Assembly: GCA_015075425.1 (NCBI GenBank)
Contig: JABTUL010000001.1
Coordinates: 868,001-932,000, forward strand
Length of the DNA stretch: 64,000 nt
From: Spirochaetales bacterium
GTDB lineage: Bacteria; Spirochaetota; Leptospiria; Leptospirales; Leptonemataceae
Direction: 5' to 3'
In this document: in pieces, positions 1-7,772 of the stretch
Layout of the letters: each line of letters begins with the position of its first letter
How positions within the stretch are numbered: position 1 is the first letter of the stretch
The notes under the pieces: model-generated
Databases searched by the model: none
What the model was told of the DNA's origin: nothing
Seen by the model: the letters and a program-made list of their open reading frames with translations, nothing else
Position numbers and translations under genes: made by a program

Positions 1-1
1 C

Positions 2-442
2 CGTTGCAATGTCTGTGATTTCATACTATTTTTCAATGTGGGTGCAGCCACGGCGGCTATCGTTGAAGATGAGTCGGCCCGGCTGCTCTTTACCATTCGC
101 GCAAAGGAACCGGCCGCCGGTTACCTGGATCTACCTGGCGGGTTCATTGAACCTGATGAGACAGCGGAGGAGGCGATTGCCCGGGAAATCAAGGAAGAGC
201 TGAACGTTTCTGTGGAGAATCTGCGCTTCTTCTGCACGGTGCCCAATCGTTATTTGTTCTGCGGTGTTATCTACCATACCCTGGATGTTATCTTCCTTGG
301 ATTTCTGGCCCGGGAAGCAGACCTGCAACCAGCCGATGATGTTACCGGTTTTGAGTGGCTAAAAAAAGAGGAGATCGATCTGGATCGCGTCGGACTTGAT
401 GCGGCTCGGCTTGCTCTGCGGAAGTATTTAGATACCGCTTAA
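2..442 (+). CDS. Nudix hydrolase, 5' end cut by the window edge
   Basis: The reading frame is open to the left edge, so the start lies outside the window. The Nudix box is present: a glycine-rich GGF, five residues on a Glu, then REIKEEL, where the usual Gly after EEL is Asn. The residues before it (CNVCDF, then VGAATAAIV) look like the second half of the zinc-ribbon that precedes the Nudix fold in the NADH-pyrophosphatase-like group. A GTG at 38 would give a shorter protein but would remove that part. The family hydrolyses nucleoside diphosphates linked to another moiety; the substrate cannot be told. Its stop overlaps the stop of the convergent HAD gene. Confidence 0.85.
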   Translation, partial: RCNVCDFILFFNVGAATAAIVEDESARLLFTIRAKEPAAGYLDLPGGFIEPDETAEEAIAREIKEELNVSVENLRFFCTVPNRYLFCGVIYHTLDVIFLGFLAREADLQPADDVTGFEWLKKEEIDLDRVGLDAARLALRKYLDTA

Positions 443-1107
443 TTCACGCTGCCAAGAGAGAGGATGATTTCTTGAGCCCGGGCCGGATCTGTGGCGCTGT
501 AACGGGTGCCCTCGGGTGCTGTTTTTTCGTAGCCCCAGGCGGCCCAGATGAAGTGGGCGCCAAAGGCATCTGCGGCCAGCTTATCGGACGCGGTATCTCC
601 CAGGTAAAAGCAGATGTCCTTCTGTGGATCAAAACCGGCCTCTGCCGTTATGGTTTGCATGGGCCCGGGCGAGGGTTTGCTCTCGGGAAAAGTATCACCG
701 CCTATGATGTATTGAAAATAACGGGAAATTTTGAGTTCGTGCAGCAGTCGCCGGGACAATTCCTGCGGTTTGTTGGTGTAAAGGGCCATGACGGCATGGT
801 TCTCAAGGGTGGAAAGCATGGTTTCAATGCCGGGGTAAAGGACGGTTTCTTCCGCTATGTAAGTGTGATAGATGGATTCATACGTAAGACGAATCTTCTC
901 CCGGGTGGCCAGACTGGAATCTTTCGCCAGAATTTCTGAAAAACAGGACTCATACAGTTGATCCATGCCGCGATTGACGAAAGGTATCCATTCTTCGCGG
1001 ACGCCGGGCTGTAGATCAAATTCTTGCCGGGCCAGGAGAACGGAGTCGGCCATATCGGCGCGGCTGTCTTCGAGTGTGCCGTCCAGATCAGAAAATAGAA
1101 AAAGCAT
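439..1107 (-). CDS. HAD-superfamily hydrolase, phosphoglycolate-phosphatase-like
   Basis: A 222-residue cytoplasmic HAD phosphatase. Motif I is DLDGT with the nucleophile Asp7 and acid/base Asp9. A helical cap follows at about residues 15-85, then motif II around YTNKP (111-115), the motif III Lys at ESKPSPGP (about 144), and motif IV GDTASD (170-175). Size and cap type fit the Gph/PgmB group, which dephosphorylates small phosphosugars or phosphoglycolate; the substrate is not determined by sequence. It is the last gene of a minus-strand operon behind the histone and cupin genes (3-base gap to the cupin stop) and converges on the Nudix gene. Confidence 0.88.
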   Translation of the reverse strand: MLFLFSDLDGTLEDSRADMADSVLLARQEFDLQPGVREEWIPFVNRGMDQLYESCFSEILAKDSSLATREKIRLTYESIYHTYIAEETVLYPGIETMLSTLENHAVMALYTNKPQELSRRLLHELKISRYFQYIIGGDTFPESKPSPGPMQTITAEAGFDPQKDICFYLGDTASDKLAADAFGAHFIWAAWGYEKTAPEGTRYSATDPARAQEIILSLGSVN

Positions 1108-1110
1108 GGC

Positions 1111-1461
1111 TCAGCCGGGAGAAAGTTCGGTGACTTTCCTTTCACCGGTGGTCGAACCTTTGTAAGCTGTGAATTCCTGATCGTTATGGGTTTTTACTTC
1201 ATGGGGGACGCCGGAAGGTATGAACAGGATGTCGCCTGCTTCGATGGTTACCGGCCCATCGGGAAAATGAAAGGTCGTGACGCCTTTGACGGCGCCACGA
1301 ATTTCAGGATAATCATGCGTATGCATACTGCGTTCAAACCAGGGAGGAATGGTCTGCAGATCATACGTCTGGTAGCCGTATTTTTCCAGCTCCCGCGCAA
1401 CAGACTCTGCCGTGGGTTTTTCTTTATACGGCCATTTGATGACTTTTACGCCTTCGGGCAT
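1111..1461 (-). CDS. Small cupin-domain protein
   Basis: A 116-residue single-domain cupin. Motif 1 is seen as HTHDYPEIRGAVKG (His47 and His49, with a Glu further on) and motif 2 as GDILFIPSGVPH with a His near residue 87, so a mononuclear metal site is likely. Such small cupins serve as sensors, isomerases or dioxygenases, and nothing here fixes the role. The gene starts 5 bases after the histone stop and ends 3 bases before the HAD phosphatase start, so the three genes are probably one transcript. Confidence 0.8.
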   Translation of the reverse strand: MPEGVKVIKWPYKEKPTAESVARELEKYGYQTYDLQTIPPWFERSMHTHDYPEIRGAVKGVTTFHFPDGPVTIEAGDILFIPSGVPHEVKTHNDQEFTAYKGSTTGERKVTELSPG

Positions 1462-1466
1462 GCGGA

Positions 1467-1655
1467 CTAAAAGTCGTAAGGGCGTAGAGTTGAGCGCTTG
1501 TTGTCTTTGGTCCGGTCCGTTGCTTCATCCAGCAACTTGTAGATTTTTTCATTGAGGGCTCCCATTGCATCGGAACTTACAATGCACCCCTTTTCCTTGA
1601 TGTATCCTTTGACTTTACTTGCAACAATGAGAGATTCTCTTTCTGTTTTTGCCAT
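1467..1655 (-). CDS. Bacterial histone, single histone fold (Bdellovibrio/Leptospira type)
   Basis: A 62-residue protein whose sequence fits a histone fold. A short first helix (about 9-21, VASKVKGYIKEKG) is followed by a loop, a long amphipathic second helix (about 27-52), and then a KRSTLRPYDF end. Arg54 and Thr56 match the Arg-x-Thr pair of the archaeal and eukaryotic histone L2 loop. The protein stops where helix 3 would begin, as in the short histones described from Bdellovibrio and known in Leptospira. It is expected to form dimers and bind DNA as a chromatin protein. It is first in an operon with the cupin and HAD genes. A Shine-Dalgarno-like AAGGAG lies unusually far upstream (1680-1685), with an inverted repeat in between. 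Confidence 0.82.
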   Translation of the reverse strand: MAKTERESLIVASKVKGYIKEKGCIVSSDAMGALNEKIYKLLDEATDRTKDNKRSTLRPYDF

Positions 1656-1664
1656 AGGTTTGCC

Positions 1665-1678
1665 GGTTCGTTCGAACC
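1665..1678. promoter_or_regulatory. Inverted repeat in the histone leader
   Basis: GGTTCG-TT-CGAACC is a perfect 6-base inverted repeat lying 10-23 bases before the histone start codon. It sits between the only good Shine-Dalgarno match (AAGGAG on the minus strand, 1680-1685) and the ATG. It could be a DNA operator, or in mRNA a small hairpin (GGUU/AACC stem with a six-base loop) that shortens the distance from ribosome site to start. Confidence 0.45.
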
Positions 1679-1700
1679 ACTCCTTTTTTGGTTTTCAGCG

Positions 1701-1723
1701 ATCGTGATGCTAAACTACACGAT
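1701..1723. promoter_or_regulatory. Inverted repeat in the histone/galE divergent intergenic region
   Basis: ATCGTG and CACGAT are arranged as an inverted repeat with an 11-base spacer. They lie in the 153-base region between the divergent histone and galE genes, which must hold both promoters. The arrangement fits a dimeric regulator site, but arms of six bases are short enough to arise by chance. Confidence 0.3.
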
Positions 1724-1808
1724 AGTTTTCAACTGGATTATGGGAGGCAAGAGAAAAATCGCTATCTTTTGCGCTAAAAGCAGGTAAATCGGTCAGGAGG
1801 TTGGAATA

Positions 1809-2783
1809 TTGAAAGCCGGGATCATTGGTGGGGCAGGTTACATAGGCAGTCATGTGGTGCTGGAACTTCTTCTGGCCGGTCATGAGGTTGTTATTCTGGA
1901 CGATCTGTCAAGCGGCAGCCGGCTCAACATCCCCCAGGATGATGACCGCGTGTCTTTTATGGAAGGAGATTTCACCCTTCCCGACGTTCTTTCCGCCTTT
2001 TTAAGCAGGAGACCTGATGTTCTTTTTCATTTTGCCGCTGCGAAAGCTGCTGGAGAGTCCATGCTTGTGCCGGAAAAATACTCCCGGCAGAACATCCGCG
2101 GCACCCTGCAACTTCTGGAACGGCTTCCTGAATACGGTTGTCAGTATTTTGTCTTCAGTTCCACAGCTGCCGTGTACGGCAACCCGCAAAAACTGCCGGT
2201 CGATGAAACGCACCCCCTCAGGCCAGAGAATTACTACGGCTTTACCAAACTGGTGATCGAGGAGCAGCTTGCCTGGCTTGGACGCCTGCGGGGACTCCGC
2301 TACGCGGCTTTACGTTACTTCAATGCAGCGGGCTACGATCCGGCGGGTCGCATACGCGGACTGGAAAAAAATCCCGCCAATTTGATGCCCGTACTCATGG
2401 AAGTGGCCACCGGTGTTCGCTCCCGATTTGAAATTTTCGGAACGGATTACGCTACACCGGACGGTACCTGCATTCGTGATTACATTCATGTTTCTGATCT
2501 GGCCCGTGCTCATGTTCTGGCCATGGATTACATTGTGCAGAAGAAAGATAACTTGCTGGTCAACCTGGGAACCGAGCAGGGACTTTCTGTTCTTGAGATC
2601 TATCAGGCAGCATGCGAGGTTGTGGGTCGAACTCTGCCGGTGACTTATGCCGATCGTCGGGCGGGGGATCCGGAGCAGCTTGTGGCCAGTGCCCGCAAAG
2701 CTCACGAATTATTGGGCTGGGAAGCCCGGATCAAGGATCCGCGTGAATTTCTGAGCAGTATGTGGCAGGTATATTCAGCATGA
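1809..2783 (+). CDS. galE: UDP-glucose 4-epimerase
   Basis: A 324-residue short-chain dehydrogenase-type epimerase. The N-terminal Rossmann motif is GGAGYIG, the catalytic Ser/Thr lies in FSSTAAVYG, and the Tyr-x-x-x-Lys pair is in YYGFTK. The sequence around LRYFNAAGYDPAG and CIRDYIHVSDLA is typical of GalE. It interconverts UDP-glucose and UDP-galactose in the cytoplasm, feeding surface polysaccharide synthesis. The start is TTG at 1809, chosen because AGGAGG (1795-1800) lies 8 bases upstream and the Rossmann strand starts at once. Its stop overlaps the ATG of the following lipoprotein gene (ATGA), so the two are probably coupled. Confidence 0.93.
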   Translation: MKAGIIGGAGYIGSHVVLELLLAGHEVVILDDLSSGSRLNIPQDDDRVSFMEGDFTLPDVLSAFLSRRPDVLFHFAAAKAAGESMLVPEKYSRQNIRGTLQLLERLPEYGCQYFVFSSTAAVYGNPQKLPVDETHPLRPENYYGFTKLVIEEQLAWLGRLRGLRYAALRYFNAAGYDPAGRIRGLEKNPANLMPVLMEVATGVRSRFEIFGTDYATPDGTCIRDYIHVSDLARAHVLAMDYIVQKKDNLLVNLGTEQGLSVLEIYQAACEVVGRTLPVTYADRRAGDPEQLVASARKAHELLGWEARIKDPREFLSSMWQVYSA

Positions 2784-3643
2784 AGCAGGTCCTTCTTTGC
2801 GGTCTGTGTACCCTTCTTCTGGTTTGTTCTGATGCAGAGCGATTGATAGAGCAGGGCCAGTCGGCAATGGCCGCTGGAGAGTATGATCAGGCCATGGAAT
2901 TCTTTGCCCGTGCCTATGCTGAAGAAAAAGAGTCCGCGCCGCTTCTTCATGGTCTGGGCCTTATCTTCAGCCTGCGTGCAATTGGCTTTGCTCAAGCAGA
3001 ACAAATGCTCAGAAGAGCGATTTCCCGCGGTTCGACCACGCAAATGCGATTCGATCTCTTGCTGTTTTATTTGCATCGCGGTCAACTTGCCGAAGCGCGT
3101 CGGCTGTACAGTGCTGCGGAAATGAGTCTGGAAAAATTCTACACGCCCCAGATGCGAGCGATTCGCTATGGCCTGGATTGCATGATCAAACAGGATCGCC
3201 GTTCCAGGGAGCGGCTCATAGATCTTCCCGTGGATCCGCTCCGCGATTTTCTGCACCTGCGTTGTCTGCAGGCGGCGGAGATTCCAGGCAAGGAGCAGGG
3301 GGAGCACGGCCGCCAGCTGAAGACTGTTTGGGAAGGTATCCCGCCCGGCGAACTGCGCTGTCTGGGTCTTGTCAGCTGGCCGGAGGAACTGCGCCCGGGG
3401 AACTGGTCCGACCTTCTTACTGCCTGCCGTAGGGATTTTCCCGGTCAGGTAGCCCTGTTCCGCGAGGCCTTTCACAGCCCGCAGGCACCGGTTGCCAGCT
3501 TGATCTTCACTGACCAGGATGTACTGCCGCCCTACAACCCGACCTTTTACAGGATCAGCCTGGAAACTGGAGAGGAGCCCCGCAAAGAAGAAGAAGGGGA
3601 AGAGGAGTCTGGCGACAGTGCCGATGCACAACCCTCCCCTTAA
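2780..3643 (+). CDS. TPR-like repeat lipoprotein
   Basis: A 287-residue predicted lipoprotein. The start ATG at 2780 overlaps the galE stop and gives a short charged start, a hydrophobic stretch, and a cysteine in LLVCS that fits a spirochaete lipobox. The mature part is helical with TPR-like repeats (AMAAGEYDQAMEFFARAY, then LLFYLHRGQLAEARRLY). The C-terminus is strongly acidic (EEEGEEESGD). A scaffold or assembly role in the envelope is likely; no specific family is recognised. A longer start at 2762 would spoil the signal peptide. Confidence 0.75.
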   Translation: MKQVLLCGLCTLLLVCSDAERLIEQGQSAMAAGEYDQAMEFFARAYAEEKESAPLLHGLGLIFSLRAIGFAQAEQMLRRAISRGSTTQMRFDLLLFYLHRGQLAEARRLYSAAEMSLEKFYTPQMRAIRYGLDCMIKQDRRSRERLIDLPVDPLRDFLHLRCLQAAEIPGKEQGEHGRQLKTVWEGIPPGELRCLGLVSWPEELRPGNWSDLLTACRRDFPGQVALFREAFHSPQAPVASLIFTDQDVLPPYNPTFYRISLETGEEPRKEEEGEEESGDSADAQPSP

Positions 3644-3682
3644 ACGCTTGACGGGCACCCGGCCACAGATTATGTCCGCTGC

Positions 3683-4702
3683 ATGAGTAGAGCAGAACTA
3701 CACACGATTGCCCGCAGCCTGGTGGAAGGTGGTCGCGGAATTCTGGCTGCTGATGAAAGTACAGGGACCATCGGAAAGCGCCTGGAAAAGATCGGTGTGA
3801 ACAACTCAGAAGAAAATCGGCGGGCCTACAGGGAACTGCTCTTTACCGCGCCCGGCCTTGGAGAATCGATCAGCGGTGTTATCTGTTACGATGAAACTTT
3901 GCGCCAGCGGGCTCTCGATGGCCGCTCTTTTGTCGAAGTAATGCAACAAAACCGCATGGTTCCCGGCATAAAAGTGGACACCGGTGCTAAGGCTCTGGCC
4001 GGCAGTGCGCAGGAAAAAGTCACCGAAGGCCTGGATGGATTGCGCGAGCGCTTGCAGGAATACCACGCGCTGGGGGCCCGTTTCGCCAAATGGCGAGCGG
4101 TCATTGAAATTGCCGCTGATTTGCCCACGGACTACTGTCTGTCCGTAAACGCCCACGCTCTGGCCCGGTATGCTGCCCTTTGCCAGGAAAATGGCCTGGT
4201 TCCCATCGTGGAACCGGAGGTCTTGATGGATGGCGACCACACCATCGAACGTTGCTACGCCGTAACATCCCGTTCTCTCCAGTTTGTTTTTGCAGAGCTT
4301 TACGCCCAGCGCGTGGATCTATCGGGAATGCTACTGAAACCCAATATGGTCATTTCCGCCAGCGCCTGCCGGACTCAGGCCGGCGCAGAGGACGTGGCCC
4401 GACTGAGTCTGCAATGTTTGCGAACCCATGTGCCGTCCATCGTGCCCGGCATTGTCTTTTTGTCCGGAGGACAATCCGACGAACGGGCCACGGAGCACCT
4501 TTCCTTGATGAATCGACTGGCACCGGCTGCTCCCTGGAAATTGTCTTTTTCCTATGGGCGTGCATTGCAGGCGGCTGCGCTGAAAGCCTGGCAGGGTAAA
4601 AGCGATCAGATTGCCGCAGCACAGTCGGCTCTCCTGCGCCGGGCACGCTTCAATGCCATGGCAGCGCGTGGCCAGTATGAGCCGGCGCTGGAAGCGGCCT
4701 GA
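3683..4702 (+). CDS. Fructose-bisphosphate aldolase class I
   Basis: A 339-residue Schiff-base aldolase of the animal/plant-like class I family, cytoplasmic. It cleaves fructose-1,6-bisphosphate to DHAP and glyceraldehyde-3-phosphate. Visible landmarks are LAADESTGTIGKR near the N-terminus, KWRAV with Lys137, IVEPEVLMDGDH with the catalytic Glu, and the Schiff-base Lys219 in LLKPNM. The length is slightly below the 360 or so of animal enzymes, with a shorter C-terminal tail. It feeds the same triose-phosphate pool as the triosephosphate isomerase at 25.4 kb. It lies 39 bases after the lipoprotein gene and may be transcribed with it. Confidence 0.93.
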   Translation: MSRAELHTIARSLVEGGRGILAADESTGTIGKRLEKIGVNNSEENRRAYRELLFTAPGLGESISGVICYDETLRQRALDGRSFVEVMQQNRMVPGIKVDTGAKALAGSAQEKVTEGLDGLRERLQEYHALGARFAKWRAVIEIAADLPTDYCLSVNAHALARYAALCQENGLVPIVEPEVLMDGDHTIERCYAVTSRSLQFVFAELYAQRVDLSGMLLKPNMVISASACRTQAGAEDVARLSLQCLRTHVPSIVPGIVFLSGGQSDERATEHLSLMNRLAPAAPWKLSFSYGRALQAAALKAWQGKSDQIAAAQSALLRRARFNAMAARGQYEPALEAA

Positions 4703-4800
4703 GGGGCATGGATATCTTTGTTTGGCCTCATCTTTCCTGAATCGTCGCAGCTGGATTCTTTTTTATTCGACCCGCATCGGGGAGCCGGCTTTCTGGTTTT

Positions 4801-5892
4801 ATGCACGGGCAACCGGGTGTTCTGGTTCTGGAAAATGGAGAGGTCTTTCGCGGCAAGCTGTTCGGCGCAGCCCTGGCTTCCGCTGGAGAAGTATGTTTCA
4901 ATACCTCGATGAGCGGGTACCAGGAAATCCTGACGGATCCATCCTACGCAAAGCAGATAATCACCTTCACCTATCCGATGATCGGCAACTACGGAGTGCA
5001 TCCCGATTTTATGGAGTCCCGCCGTATTCATGCGGCCGGATGCGTGGTCCGGGAATATGTCCACGGCCACTCAAGCCACCTGGCCCGCAGCAGTTTGCAT
5101 GATTTACTGGTGGAATGCGGCCGGCCTGGCATTGAAGGCGTTGATACCCGTCGTCTGGTCCTGATGCTGCGCTCACAGGGTGCTATGCGTGGAGGCATCT
5201 TTCCTGGTGCCTACTCTCAGGGAATGCTGGAAGAGGTGCGTGCTTTCCCGCAAATGGAAGGCTTGGATCTGGCCAGTGCAGTAAGCACCGATCACAGCTA
5301 TGCTTACGGTGTGCATCGTCCGGATCGATTGGAGCTGGCCTGCCTGGATTTTGGCGTTAAGGAAAGTATTCTGCGCCTGCTTGATGAGGCAGGCTTTAAC
5401 GTAACGGTATTTCCGGCCCGGACTCCGGCAGGGAATCTGGAGCATTTTGATGCTTACTTTCTTTCCAATGGTCCGGGAGATCCGGCCACGCTCCAGTATG
5501 CCGTGCAAACCATTCGCCAATTGATTGCCGGTGGCAAACCCATTTTTGGTATTTGCCTCGGGCATCAACTTTTGTCGCTGGCAACGGGGCAGAGTACATA
5601 CAAGTTGAAGTTTGGACATCGCGGTGGCAATCAGCCGGTCAAGGACAAGAAGACAGGTCGTGTCGAGATCACTTCACAGAACCATGGTTTTGCCGTGCAC
5701 GATTCCCGTGAGGATGTTGTGTCCCATGTGAACCTGAACGATGCTACAGTGGAGGGCTTTCGCGGTCCGCAAATTCTGAGTATTCAGTACCACCCCGAAG
5801 CCAGTCCAGGGCCACACGATTCCCGTTATCTTTTTTCCGAATTTTATGGTATGGTCCGGGCCGGCAGAGCGGATGTGGTTTCTCAAAGCTAA
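4801..5892 (+). CDS. carA: Carbamoyl-phosphate synthase small (glutaminase) subunit
   Basis: A 363-residue CarA. The N-terminal domain (about 1-150) carries SGYQEILTDPSY and GNYG motifs. The C-terminal class I amidotransferase domain has the catalytic triad Cys252 (GICLGHQ), His331 and Glu333 (YHPEASPGPHD). It hydrolyses glutamine and channels ammonia to CarB for pyrimidine and arginine synthesis. carB is not in the window. The 98 bases between the aldolase gene and this start show no clear terminator or promoter. The ribosome site is weak. The next gene begins inside the 3' end of this one. Confidence 0.95.
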   Translation: MHGQPGVLVLENGEVFRGKLFGAALASAGEVCFNTSMSGYQEILTDPSYAKQIITFTYPMIGNYGVHPDFMESRRIHAAGCVVREYVHGHSSHLARSSLHDLLVECGRPGIEGVDTRRLVLMLRSQGAMRGGIFPGAYSQGMLEEVRAFPQMEGLDLASAVSTDHSYAYGVHRPDRLELACLDFGVKESILRLLDEAGFNVTVFPARTPAGNLEHFDAYFLSNGPGDPATLQYAVQTIRQLIAGGKPIFGICLGHQLLSLATGQSTYKLKFGHRGGNQPVKDKKTGRVEITSQNHGFAVHDSREDVVSHVNLNDATVEGFRGPQILSIQYHPEASPGPHDSRYLFSEFYGMVRAGRADVVSQS

Positions 5893-6787
5893 AAAACCTT
5901 TACTGGGGCTTGCGCCCATGGATGGAGTCAGTGATTATCCCATGCGCCAGCTCTGCCGGGAGTGGGGCGCAGATTTAACCTTCACTCCTTTTCTATCCGC
6001 TGATAAAATCATCCAGAAAGAAGAGGCCGTGCTCGCAGAGATACGTTCCGGAGAGCCGACGATCGTTCAGCTTTTTGGTTCCCGGGTGGATCAGGTTTTT
6101 CAGGCTGCAGAAATTGCTCTGGAACAGGGAGCCCGGCAGATTGATCTGAACATGGGTTGCTCCGCCCGGCACATCGTCCACAAGGGTTGCGGTGCGGCCT
6201 TGCTCGGGGACATCCCCCAGGCCTGCAAAATTTTAGAACGGTTGGTGGCGGGCCTTCCTTCCTCTGTTCCGGTGAGTGCCAAGATACGTCTGGGCCTTGA
6301 TCGGCCCACATTCACGGATTTTCTGGACCGACTGACCCAGACCGGGATTCGAATGCTCAGCGTTCACGGGAGAACGCGAGCTCAGGGATACAGCGGTCAG
6401 GCCGACTGGGAAGCCATTGCCCGGATCAAGGAGCGAGTGAACATCATAGTTTTTGGTAGCGGTGACGTACGCTCTCCAGCTGATGTGCAGTTGCGTATGA
6501 CCACGGGCGTTGATGGTATTCTGATCGGGCGCGGTGCCATCGGCAATCCCTGGATTTTCTCCGGCCTGTCAGAGCGGGATTTGATTCGGCAGGAGTGGCT
6601 TTCGACTCTGTGTCGGCACCGGGAACTCATACAAAGAGAAGGTCAGTCCATTGTGCTTTTTCGTAAATATCTATCGCGCTATGCTGCTCACCTTGGCGCT
6701 CAGGATCGCGGCGCACTTCTGACCGCAGAGGAGCCGATTTCTTTACTTCAGACTATGGTTTCCGGGGAGCTTGCCCGGGCGGGTTAA
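5873..6787 (+). CDS. tRNA-dihydrouridine synthase (DusB-like)
   Basis: A TIM-barrel flavoenzyme of about 304 residues that reduces uridine to dihydrouridine in tRNA. Seen are LAPMDGVSDYPMR at the FMN-binding start, the catalytic Cys in LNMGCSARHI (most relatives have a Pro after the Cys), VSAKIRLG, SVHGRTRAQGYSG and the FMN-phosphate loop with GILIGRGAIGNPWIF. The start at 5873 is preferred because the first barrel strand follows closely; ATG 5846 would add nine residues. Both overlap carA. The specific site modified in tRNA is not determined. It is followed after one base by the PpiC lipoprotein gene. Confidence 0.9.
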   Translation: MWFLKAKKPLLGLAPMDGVSDYPMRQLCREWGADLTFTPFLSADKIIQKEEAVLAEIRSGEPTIVQLFGSRVDQVFQAAEIALEQGARQIDLNMGCSARHIVHKGCGAALLGDIPQACKILERLVAGLPSSVPVSAKIRLGLDRPTFTDFLDRLTQTGIRMLSVHGRTRAQGYSGQADWEAIARIKERVNIIVFGSGDVRSPADVQLRMTTGVDGILIGRGAIGNPWIFSGLSERDLIRQEWLSTLCRHRELIQREGQSIVLFRKYLSRYAAHLGAQDRGALLTAEEPISLLQTMVSGELARAG

Positions 6788-6788
6788 A

Positions 6789-7772
6789 ATGAAGGGACTC
6801 CTTTTATCCATCATCATTTTGACCCTGATGTTTTGCCGCAGTCAGCCGGTGACAGAGGGCAGCCCGGCAGACCAGGCGCCGGCCGGCCCGCCCGCTCTTC
6901 CGGGGGAACCTTTTTTGACCGTTCGTTACATTGTGGGAGAAACAGCCATTACCGATCGGGACATTGAAAGCATTGCCCTGCATTTCAAAGGTACGGCCCG
7001 GCAGCGGCAGGAGAAAAGTGTGCAGATGCTCATTGAACGGGCCATCATTGATCGCGAAGCGCGCAATGAATCCATCATTGTCTCTGATGCTCGTCTGGAA
7101 CACGAAATCAATCAACGGATGCAGATGGCCGGTATCAGCAGCGAGGAGGCATTCCGCAAATCGATTGAGCGCGATACAGGGATGGATTTCAAGCTCTGGA
7201 AAGATGAATTGCGCTATATATTGATTCGGCAACAGTTGGTACAGATCAAACTCAATGTGCCGCGACCGGAGGATTCAGAGGTAGAAACGTTTTATCGTAA
7301 AAATCGCCACAGGATTGGTGAGGAGGTCCGATTTCGGGAAATTCTACTGCGGCCTTCTTCAGGCTCTCTCGATGAGGAACGCAGAATTTCCAGCATTGCC
7401 CGCGAAACGCAGCGCGCTCTGCGGGGCAATCCGGCCCTTTTTTCTGGTGTCGCCCGTACTCTGGCAGACAATAGCTCACCGCGGCGCGCGGCCGGCGGAC
7501 TCTATGATTACATGGCCATCCATGAAGTGGCAGAAAAGGATCGGGTCATTGCGGCCGTGCTGCATACCCTGCGGCGCGGCCAGGTATCGGAGGTATTTCG
7601 TGACCGCCGCGGCAACTATGTGATTTTATACCTGGAAAATAAGCGACCGGTACCCATCGATCGCATCCGTGAACTCATCCGCAACCGGCTCTACTTTGAG
7701 AAGGAACAGGAGGTCTTTTCCGCCTTCCTTGAGGAACGCAAAAAAGAAACTGTAATCCGTGAGGTTCCCTGA
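6789..7772 (+). CDS. PpiC/SurA-like peptidyl-prolyl isomerase lipoprotein
   Basis: A 327-residue predicted lipoprotein chaperone. The signal peptide MKGLLLSIIILTLMFC ends in a Cys with an LMFC lipobox. A proline-rich linker follows, then a SurA-like helical N-domain (about 40-150) and a parvulin-type rotamase domain (about 165-275, starting VRFREILL and ending GNYVILYLENKRP). It would sit in the periplasm and help fold or deliver outer-membrane proteins. The start at 6789 is chosen for the signal peptide; a codon at 6771 lies inside the dus gene. The following spiro-SPASM gene starts directly after the stop. Confidence 0.85.
   Translation: MKGLLLSIIILTLMFCRSQPVTEGSPADQAPAGPPALPGEPFLTVRYIVGETAITDRDIESIALHFKGTARQRQEKSVQMLIERAIIDREARNESIIVSDARLEHEINQRMQMAGISSEEAFRKSIERDTGMDFKLWKDELRYILIRQQLVQIKLNVPRPEDSEVETFYRKNRHRIGEEVRFREILLRPSSGSLDEERRISSIARETQRALRGNPALFSGVARTLADNSSPRRAAGGLYDYMAIHEVAEKDRVIAAVLHTLRRGQVSEVFRDRRGNYVILYLENKRPVPIDRIRELIRNRLYFEKEQEVFSAFLEERKKETVIREVP

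Noticed and set aside
2702-3658. Long open frame of 318 codons on the minus strand
   Set aside because: It is the mirror of the TPR lipoprotein gene, which has a signal peptide and coupling to galE; the minus-strand product has no recognisable features.
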